Source: Candidatus Symbiothrix sp. (GTDB lineage: Bacteria; Bacteroidota; Bacteroidia; Bacteroidales; Azobacteroidaceae). Taken from it: a stretch of 14,925 nt of DNA. Position 1 is the first letter of the stretch, and each line of letters begins with the position of its first letter. The notes under the pieces were generated by a model. It was not told where the DNA came from. It did no database searches and saw nothing but the letters and a program-made list of their open reading frames with translations. Made by a program: the position numbers and the translations under genes. Shown here piece by piece: positions 1 to 5,680 of this stretch. The stretch covers positions 1 through 14,925 of the forward strand of contig JAISXN010000207.1 in NCBI GenBank assembly GCA_031270525.1, in the 5' to 3' direction.

Positions 1-57
1 GGTCTGTCTCTCCCCATAAATAGCTATTCATCTCCCTCAAAACCCCCAAATTATGGT

Positions 58-89
58 ATTGCGCTATTTCGATAAAAACAAGAACTTTG
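58..89 (+). promoter_or_regulatory. Candidate Bacteroidota-type promoter of the porin/imelysin/cytochrome cluster
   Basis: A -7-like box gaactttg (82-89) resembles the Bacteroidota consensus TAnnTTTG, with the first base off. A -33-like attgc (58-62) lies 19-20 bases upstream, a usual spacing. It would start transcription near 95, giving a leader of about 20-25 nt before the ATG at 118. Both boxes are imperfect, so this is only a candidate. Confidence 0.35.
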
Positions 90-117
90 CGCAGTTAAAT
101 TTTTATAAAAAACGGAG

Positions 118-1377
118 ATGTTTAAAAATTTATTCCTGGTATTTGTGTTAATCACTGCATTAACACAAAATTCATTTGCCCAGTTGCAATTCGGAGGTTA
201 TGGCGAAATCGCTTTAAGCCGTAATTTTTTCAGCGACAATATCAATCGTTATTCCCATGCGGACGATTACAAAAACGCCAAAAGCCACGGACGCTTTGAT
301 ATTCCCCACGTAGCTTTCGCTATCGGTTATAACTTCAATTCCAAATGGAAAATGTATTCCGAAATCGAATTTGAACACGGCGGAACCGAATCGGCTATGG
401 AACTGGAAGCCGAAGAAGCCGGCGAATATGAAAGCGAAATCGAAAGAGGCGGCGAAGTGGTTCTGGAACAGTTCTGGATTGAGCGGACATTTTCACCCGC
501 CGTCAATCTGCGGATGGGACATATCATCGTTCCGATAGGTTATACCAGCAACAATCACCAGCCGAATGATTTTTTCACCGTTTACCGCCCGGAAGGCGAG
601 AATACGATTCTTCCGTGTACGTGGCATGAAACAGGCCTCAGCCTTTGGGGTAGGGTAGGAGAGTGGAGATATGAAGCACAATTGCTTCCCGGATTGGATT
701 CCGAATTATTCGGCCGTCAAAACTGGATACATGGCGGTTCGGCCTCACCTTATGAATTTAAAATTGCCAACAAATATGCCGGTGTTTTGCGTATCGACAA
801 TTACTCGCTCGACGGATTACGCATCGGTTTGAGCGGTTATTTCGGACATAGTTTCAATAACAGTATCCAACCTTCTTATGCCGAAAAATACAAGAAAGTA
901 AAAGGCGCCGTCAGCATCGGTTCCTTTGATTTTGAATACAAAAAACGCCGTGTCATTGCCCGTGGATATTTCGATTACGGTCATTTGAGCGATTCGGAAG
1001 AAATCTCGAAATACAACAAAAGCCTGACGAAAAATTCGCCTTCCCCGCGTACCAACGTTGCTTCCGATGCAATCAGTACGGGTTTGGAAGCCGGCTACGA
1101 TGTTTTTCCTTTGCTTATCCGGACGGCTAAAGAAGAGAAACGACAACTGTTTATTTTCGGCAGATACGAATATTACGATTCAATGTATAAAACGGTGGCC
1201 AATATCACCGACAATGAATGGTGCGGGCGGCAACGGGCGGTTGTCGGCCTCAATTATTTCCCTACCCGGGAAGTGGTGATAAAAGCCGAATACTCGGCAG
1301 GGATACTCAAAAGCCAATACAACAACGAAAACAGTATCTCTGTCGGTATTGCTTATTCCGGATTTTTTATAAAATAA
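118..1377 (+). CDS. Outer-membrane porin-like beta-barrel protein
   Basis: This 419-residue protein begins with a clear Sec signal peptide: a hydrophobic stretch at residues 4-16, then S-F-A|Q with probable cleavage after A21. The mature part opens with a short strand-like LQFGGYGEIAL and is built of alternating aromatic/polar segments separated by charged loops, ending in a hydrophobic strand with aromatic residues near the C terminus. This is the pattern of a 16-stranded-type outer-membrane porin, and it most resembles the OprO/OprP phosphate-porin-like group of Bacteroidota; specificity cannot be read from the sequence. A very acidic, Glu-rich loop lies at about residues 90-112. It is the first gene of the cluster, 20 nt ahead of the imelysin gene, so a channel or surface partner for iron or haem traffic is plausible (inference). 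ATG 118 is preceded directly by ggag, too close to be a normal ribosome site. Beta-barrel is a firm call; the subfamily is not. Confidence 0.75.
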   Translation: MFKNLFLVFVLITALTQNSFAQLQFGGYGEIALSRNFFSDNINRYSHADDYKNAKSHGRFDIPHVAFAIGYNFNSKWKMYSEIEFEHGGTESAMELEAEEAGEYESEIERGGEVVLEQFWIERTFSPAVNLRMGHIIVPIGYTSNNHQPNDFFTVYRPEGENTILPCTWHETGLSLWGRVGEWRYEAQLLPGLDSELFGRQNWIHGGSASPYEFKIANKYAGVLRIDNYSLDGLRIGLSGYFGHSFNNSIQPSYAEKYKKVKGAVSIGSFDFEYKKRRVIARGYFDYGHLSDSEEISKYNKSLTKNSPSPRTNVASDAISTGLEAGYDVFPLLIRTAKEEKRQLFIFGRYEYYDSMYKTVANITDNEWCGRQRAVVGLNYFPTREVVIKAEYSAGILKSQYNNENSISVGIAYSGFFIK

Positions 1378-1397
1378 TAACATTAATAAACATAAAG

Positions 1398-2561
1398 ATG
1401 AAAAGATTATTTTTATTTCCATTGTGCGTGGCATCGCTGTTGCTGATGCTGCCTGTTTTTATTTCCTGCGACGACGACAACGGTTCGGATACCGACGACG
1501 CCAAAGAAAAAGTGTTTGCCGCTATTGTTGAGCAATATGTGAACCATACGATTATCCCTACTTACAAATCATTGGCCGATGAAAGCATTGATTTGTATGA
1601 AGCATTGGTTACGTTGAAAGAGAATAAGACCGATGCAAACGTGCGGATTGCCACAGAGAAGTGGATCAAAGCGCGTGATTACTGGGAATTGAGCGAAGCT
1701 TTCCTTTTTGGTCCTGCGAGTGATTTTTCAATTGACCCGCATATCGACACGTGGCCGCTTGATAAGGATTTATTGGATAACGAATTGGGAAATGCGTTGC
1801 ATATTGAAAGCATGTCCGGCGAAGACGGTGATGTATGGGCGGGCGAAACTTTGGGAGACGCCGTGCTTGGATTTCACGGAATCGAGTATGTTTTGTTTGA
1901 GAACGGGCAACCGAAAGAAGTCAATAAAATATCTGACAAGGAGTTGATTTATGCCGTAGCCATAGCCGGCGACCTTCGCAATAGCTGTTTCCAGTTGGAA
2001 GCCTCATGGGCAGGTATTGATAAGGTTACGGCAGAAAAAAGGGAAAAACTGGAAGATTTGGAAGCGAACATTACCGTCGGCGGCAGAGGATATTCCTACG
2101 GCGAGAATATGCTGAGCGCGGGTAAAGCCGGAAGCACCTATATTTCTTATGCCGACGCTTGCGCAGACCTTATTGAAGGTTGCTCCACCATTGCCGACGA
2201 AGTAGGTGCATTAAAAATCGGGAATCCATATACGGGTGAAGACGTGAATTATATCGAATCGCCTTACAGCTACAATTCCAAAGTTGATTTTGTCGGCAAT
2301 ATCAAGAGCATAGAAAATGCTTACTTAGGTGGAGCCGACGCAACCAAACGCGGAGCCTCGATTAGCGATTATGTCAAAACCGTCGATTCCGGCCTGGATA
2401 CGCGGATTAAAGCCGCTATTAATAATGCAATAGCTAAAATTGAAGCCATTCCGTATCCGTTTGCTCAAAATTTCACGTCTTCCAAAGCCGGCGAGGCAAT
2501 GGAAGCCAGCAATGATTTGGCGGGTATATTGGAAGAAGCAACAGCAACTTTGAATAAATAA
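1398..2561 (+). CDS. Imelysin family (peptidase M75 / EfeO-like) surface lipoprotein
   Basis: The 387-residue product starts at ATG 1398, the start that gives a proper lipoprotein signal: hydrophobic residues 9-22, then F-I-S-C with C24 as the acylated Cys. DDDNGSD follows, the acidic run that directs Bacteroidota lipoproteins to the cell surface. The imelysin signatures are present: FGP followed by DPHIDTWPLD (W119, P120, D122) and the family motif GxHxxE as GFHGIE (G158, H160, E163). Imelysin proteins are helical, belong with the EfeO C-terminal domain, and act in iron or haem acquisition; protease activity is disputed for the family. The gene follows the porin by 20 nt and precedes the di-heme cytochrome by 58 nt, a pairing also known in other bacteria. 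The frame stays open upstream to 1218, but those codons overlap the porin and would bury the signal peptide. Confidence 0.9.
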   Translation: MKRLFLFPLCVASLLLMLPVFISCDDDNGSDTDDAKEKVFAAIVEQYVNHTIIPTYKSLADESIDLYEALVTLKENKTDANVRIATEKWIKARDYWELSEAFLFGPASDFSIDPHIDTWPLDKDLLDNELGNALHIESMSGEDGDVWAGETLGDAVLGFHGIEYVLFENGQPKEVNKISDKELIYAVAIAGDLRNSCFQLEASWAGIDKVTAEKREKLEDLEANITVGGRGYSYGENMLSAGKAGSTYISYADACADLIEGCSTIADEVGALKIGNPYTGEDVNYIESPYSYNSKVDFVGNIKSIENAYLGGADATKRGASISDYVKTVDSGLDTRIKAAINNAIAKIEAIPYPFAQNFTSSKAGEAMEASNDLAGILEEATATLNK

Positions 2562-2566
2562 CATTG

Positions 2567-2598
2567 CGTTGTGTCTTTGTGCCTTTGCGACTTTGTGT
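2567..2598 (+). repeat. Four-unit degenerate 8-bp tandem repeat between imelysin and cytochrome genes
   Basis: Four adjacent octamers read cgttgtgt, ctttgtgc, ctttgcga and ctttgtgt, each within one or two bases of ctttgtgt. The array sits 5 bases after the imelysin stop and 21 bases before the chosen cytochrome start. The octamer style (CTTTGTGcCTTTGcG) resembles a low-complexity intergenic repeat seen in many Bacteroidota genomes, often mis-annotated as the start of a protein. Its function is unknown; it may be a mobile or slippage-derived spacer. Confidence 0.7.
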
Positions 2599-2619
2599 TT
2601 ACGAAAAATAATGTACTTA

Positions 2620-4128
2620 ATGAAAAATAGAAGAAATTTGTATTTAGCCGCGCTAATCTTGTCGGGATTGTGTTTCGCAGGATGTGGGGATGATGATGAA
2701 AACGGTAAATTGCCCGAACAAGAACTCTCGGAAGAATATTACACCGGCGGGAAACTCGGAACAACGTTTAATTCAACATCTTTCGCCTACGAGCAGCCTA
2801 CTGCGGTCGTGGACGAATCTCCCGAATTGTTGTTGCAGTTCAAACGCGGCGAAACTTTGTTTGAACACGAATTTACCTCCAATACCGAAGGCGTACGCCG
2901 CGGTTTGGGACCTGTTTCGGTACGCAGCTCCTGCTTATCCTGTCATCCCGGCTACGGACATGGGAAACGGATGGATCGTTACCGCGCCAAAGATTCCGGC
3001 AACGGATACCTGCTGGTTGTGACGGATGCAAACGACAATTACGTCAGTCAACTTACCGGAATGCCGCAAACGCAAGCTGTTTATCCATATTTACCGCCAA
3101 TCGACGAATCGGGAATTAAAATCGAATGGAAAAATTATACCGATGAATACGGCAATGTTTTCCCGGATGGAGAAACTTACAGTTTGATATATCCTGAAGT
3201 CACTATTGAACGTTCGGCAATCAATGTACCGATGCCCGATTTTTACAAAGTACGTTTGGAAGCGACCATCGGCATTTACGGTACAGGGTTGATTGACGCT
3301 ATTCCCGACGATTCCATTATCGCTCAATATCAATACGAGAAAAGCCTTGGATTCACGCTGAACGATGCTAAATACCTGCCCGAAAATTTTATCAGAGAAG
3401 CAGACGGTACGTCTCATCCGGGACGCTATACCTACGGACTGACACGTGGTACTTTGCAGAATGGTCCCGGCGCCAATGCGATTTGGAATATCACTAACGT
3501 AACCCGTTCGGACAGGCGTTACCATTATATTACAACGGCTTATGCCACGGCTATGTCGCAAAACAGTGATATTCAGGAAAAATTGGGGAAAACCGAACAG
3601 GAAATTTACGCCGACTTAATGTCGAGGGAATTGCCCGCCGAAATGAGCGATAACGATTACATTGATTTTATGGTTTGGCATCGGGGATTGGCAGTTCCGG
3701 CCGCCCGGAATTTGGACGACCCGACTGTAAAAAAAGGAAAGGAAAAATTCTACGAAATCGGTTGTACAGCTTGTCACCGTCCTTCATGGACGACCGGCGC
3801 CGACAAATACACGGGCGATCCGATGGTGAAGGATAAATTGCCGCGTTATCCGTATCAGAAAATCCGGCCTTATTCCGATTTTCTGCAACATCGCCTCGCT
3901 ATGGTAAATGATATCCGTACCGGCTGGTGTCGCACGACTCCGCTTTGGGGACGCGGACTTTCCGAAAAAAGCACGGGTGCAAGTGAGCATTTGCACGATA
4001 TGCGCGCCCGCAATTATAATGAAGCTATTCTCTGGCATGGCGGCGACGCCAAGCTTACCAAAGAGAGATATCGGAATTTATCTAAAACAGACCGTGAGGC
4101 CTTGATTAAATTTCTGGAATCAATATAA
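2620..4128 (+). CDS. Di-heme c-type cytochrome lipoprotein, DUF1111 / di-heme oxidoreductase family
   Basis: With ATG 2620 the product has 502 residues. The lipoprotein signal (hydrophobic 7-19, then F-A-G-C) has C22 as the lipidated Cys, and GDDDEN after it is a surface-export-type acidic tail. Two haem c sites are visible: C105-L-S-C108-H109 and C382-T-A-C385-H386. The C-terminal half carries family signatures RTTPLWGRGLS and HDMRARNYNEAILWHGGDA, close to the RTPPLWG and HDGRA...AILWHGG blocks of DUF1111 proteins, which are related to MauG/CcpA-type di-haem peroxidases. The reaction is unknown; peroxidase or electron transfer tied to iron handling is inferred from the imelysin neighbour. 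ATG 2611 in the same frame is a second possible start. The longer TTG reading from 2569 translates the octamer repeat and is not credible. Haem attachment needs a periplasmic cytochrome c maturation system encoded elsewhere. Confidence 0.88.
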   Translation: MKNRRNLYLAALILSGLCFAGCGDDDENGKLPEQELSEEYYTGGKLGTTFNSTSFAYEQPTAVVDESPELLLQFKRGETLFEHEFTSNTEGVRRGLGPVSVRSSCLSCHPGYGHGKRMDRYRAKDSGNGYLLVVTDANDNYVSQLTGMPQTQAVYPYLPPIDESGIKIEWKNYTDEYGNVFPDGETYSLIYPEVTIERSAINVPMPDFYKVRLEATIGIYGTGLIDAIPDDSIIAQYQYEKSLGFTLNDAKYLPENFIREADGTSHPGRYTYGLTRGTLQNGPGANAIWNITNVTRSDRRYHYITTAYATAMSQNSDIQEKLGKTEQEIYADLMSRELPAEMSDNDYIDFMVWHRGLAVPAARNLDDPTVKKGKEKFYEIGCTACHRPSWTTGADKYTGDPMVKDKLPRYPYQKIRPYSDFLQHRLAMVNDIRTGWCRTTPLWGRGLSEKSTGASEHLHDMRARNYNEAILWHGGDAKLTKERYRNLSKTDREALIKFLESI

Positions 4129-4154
4129 ATTTTACGTGAGCCATAGTTTTTTTT

Positions 4155-4186
4155 AATCCCAATGGTCGGGAGCGACCATTGGGATT
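4155..4186 (+). terminator. Strong hairpin, probable terminator of the porin-imelysin-cytochrome cluster
   Basis: A perfect 14-bp inverted repeat (4155-4168 with 4173-4186, arm aatcccaatggtcg) encloses the 4-base loop ggag, starting 27 bases past the cytochrome stop. The bases after it (ggttgttt) are only moderately T-rich, so termination is likely but not textbook. A run of eight T (4147-4154) lies just before the hairpin on the + strand, which would be A in a leftward transcript, so it is not a good terminator for the opposing genes. Confidence 0.65.
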
Positions 4187-4500
4187 GGTTGTTTAAAGAT
4201 GTTTTCCGGATGACTAAACATAACGAAAAGACGGCTAAAAAGATGACGGAAGCATAACAAATGTGCCGGAATTTCTAAAATATAAATAATTGCTATTCAA
4301 TATATTGTTTTCAAAAACCGTCTATAAGCTGATTATTAATAGTTTATCCATTCTTTATTACAGACTAATTCCAATAGTATATCACTATCTCATTTATATA
4401 AATTCATCAACATCATCTAAAAAGTATATAGCATCGGCTACACTCCGCAACCAATGGGCTACTTATCAATGTCAATATAATATATTTCCATCCTTCCAAA
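4187..4500. other. Convergent AT-rich intergenic gap with no convincing gene
   Basis: Beyond the hairpin this stretch separates the rightward cluster from the leftward kinase operon. The composition shifts here from the moderate G+C of the left flank to the AT-rich block, so one junction of the block is expected at about 4200-4300. A 31-codon frame (ATG 4162 to TAA 4257) begins inside the hairpin and encodes a basic peptide ending KKMTEA; it may be a gene remnant or chance. The hexamer ggctac occurs twice (4436-4441 and 4458-4463). No attachment site, tRNA end or insertion sequence was recognised. Confidence 0.5.
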
Positions 4501-5178
4501 TTATTTATCAATATCTTTAATTCGCTTCTGAATACGATGCATTTGTGAAAATATATCATCAATATTCTTGAAAATAAGGCTTCCTGTATTTCGAATGATT
4601 GGACTTACTTTTTCCAGTAGTGATACAATTTCATCAGTAAAAGTACACAAAATCTCTTTTTCGGTTCGAGATTCTTTTGATAAACACAATCTATTATGTT
4701 CTAATGATTCAGTAATCTTATACATTATTGGGTCAATTCGACTACACAATACTCCAACTTGCCTAAAGTCAGTTGAATTATGTAATTCTATAATACTTGT
4801 TACATTTGCAATCATATTGACCATATAATGAATATTCTCAATGTACGTAAGAAATATGTTAAATTTTACGGTTTTAGAAAGATAGTCTGTTAAAGTATTT
4901 TCAATAGTTGACTTAAGTTCTTTATTTTCATTGACAAGACGATCAATCTTATCTATTCTAAAGACCAAAAGTGATGCTAATAAACCCACGATAAGAGTTA
5001 CTAAAAACGTTAAAGTATTAGCATTTATCAAAGAATCCCTTGCTAATTTTAATTCAGTTTCATTATTTGCAGATTGAAGTATGATACAATCTATACGCCA
5101 TGTTAAAAGACATCCTAAAAGAATAAAGCAAAGAATAATAACAATAACAATTATTACGATAATTTTATTGGAGTTCAT
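4501..5178 (-). CDS. Small two-helix membrane protein with coiled coil, unknown function
   Basis: The family is not recognised. The 225-residue product has a very hydrophobic first helix at about residues 5-27, a roughly 25-residue polar segment that includes LARDSLINAN, a second helix at about 54-73, and then a charged heptad-like stretch (about 75-100, KIDRLVNENKELKSTIENTL) suggesting a coiled coil. The remaining 120 or so residues look helical and probably cytoplasmic, ending in a basic tail (RIQKRIKDIDK). The two helices would form a hairpin with both ends inside. The ATG lies one base after the receiver gene's stop, so the two are almost certainly co-transcribed and perhaps translationally coupled. 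As third gene of a kinase-receiver operon lacking a DNA-binding output, it could be the target or membrane anchor of the signalling pair (inference). Overall shape recalls the two-helix, coiled-coil part of chemoreceptor-like proteins, but no methyl-accepting signature is present. Confidence 0.7.
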   Translation of the reverse strand: MNSNKIIVIIVIVIILCFILLGCLLTWRIDCIILQSANNETELKLARDSLINANTLTFLVTLIVGLLASLLVFRIDKIDRLVNENKELKSTIENTLTDYLSKTVKFNIFLTYIENIHYMVNMIANVTSIIELHNSTDFRQVGVLCSRIDPIMYKITESLEHNRLCLSKESRTEKEILCTFTDEIVSLLEKVSPIIRNTGSLIFKNIDDIFSQMHRIQKRIKDIDK

Positions 5179-5179
5179 A

Positions 5180-5653
5180 TTATTTGGATTTTTTACATAT
5201 TTTTGTTATCATATTTTTCACTTCTTCTTCAAAATATGGTTTTTTACTAATAAGTTCTAATCCATTCAACTCTCTTGAAGAATACTCTTTCTCAAATGCA
5301 GAAACATATTTGGAACAAATAATTGTTTTTTTCTTGAAATTAAGTTTTTCAGAGTCATTCATTCTTTTATCCGAAGAATTAAAAATATAATTTTTCATCC
5401 ATGCATAACCTTCCCGTTTATAGAAATCGGACATTTCCTGTTCTGTCAATCCACTTGAATCTATCTGTAAGTCAACAACATAACAATCAAAAGGTTTTTC
5501 TCCTTCTTCTTGGCTTTGCTCATACACATCAATTGCCTCAGAAACATTTCTTGCGCGAACAAATTCGTATTCATCTTGATTCATTTGTTCTTTAATCATG
5601 CTATAAATTGTCCCTTCGTCTTCGACAATTAAAACTTTAAGCTTATCTTCCAT
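5180..5653 (-). CDS. Stand-alone response-regulator receiver (REC) protein with an insertion
   Basis: The 157-residue protein is a single receiver domain. The first strand LKVLIVEDE (residues 5-13) carries the acidic pair E11/D12, the phosphoacceptor is D61 in CYVVDLQID, S114 in TIICSKY fits the conserved Thr/Ser, and K138-P139 in ISKKPY is the conserved Lys-Pro. No DNA-binding or enzymatic domain follows. The distance from D61 to S114 is about 53 residues, against roughly 30 in ordinary receivers. The extra stretch (about 68-108, with GYAWMKNYIF and many charged residues) is therefore an insertion between the third and fourth strands. The gene starts 27 nt after the kinase stop, so the kinase is the probable phosphodonor (inference). 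Its output is likely through protein contact, possibly with the membrane protein encoded immediately downstream. Confidence 0.85.
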   Translation of the reverse strand: MEDKLKVLIVEDEGTIYSMIKEQMNQDEYEFVRARNVSEAIDVYEQSQEEGEKPFDCYVVDLQIDSSGLTEQEMSDFYKREGYAWMKNYIFNSSDKRMNDSEKLNFKKKTIICSKYVSAFEKEYSSRELNGLELISKKPYFEEEVKNMITKICKKSK

Positions 5654-5680
5654 ATTATGTACTAATTTTAATTATAAAAT

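Noticed and set aside
1218..1397. Upstream extension of the imelysin reading frame
   Set aside because: It overlaps the porin gene in another frame and would place 60 residues before a clear lipoprotein signal; ATG 1398 explains the protein.
2569..2619. TTG start giving a longer di-heme cytochrome
   Set aside because: The added residues are a translation of the octamer repeat and precede the lipoprotein signal.
3091..3561. 156-codon antisense frame within the cytochrome gene
   Set aside because: It is fully inside a gene with strong family motifs on the other strand and shows no domain or signal of its own.
4187..4500. Attachment site or integrated element boundary
   Set aside because: The composition changes here, but no tRNA end, integrase or matching direct repeat with 8045-8341 could be found by eye.
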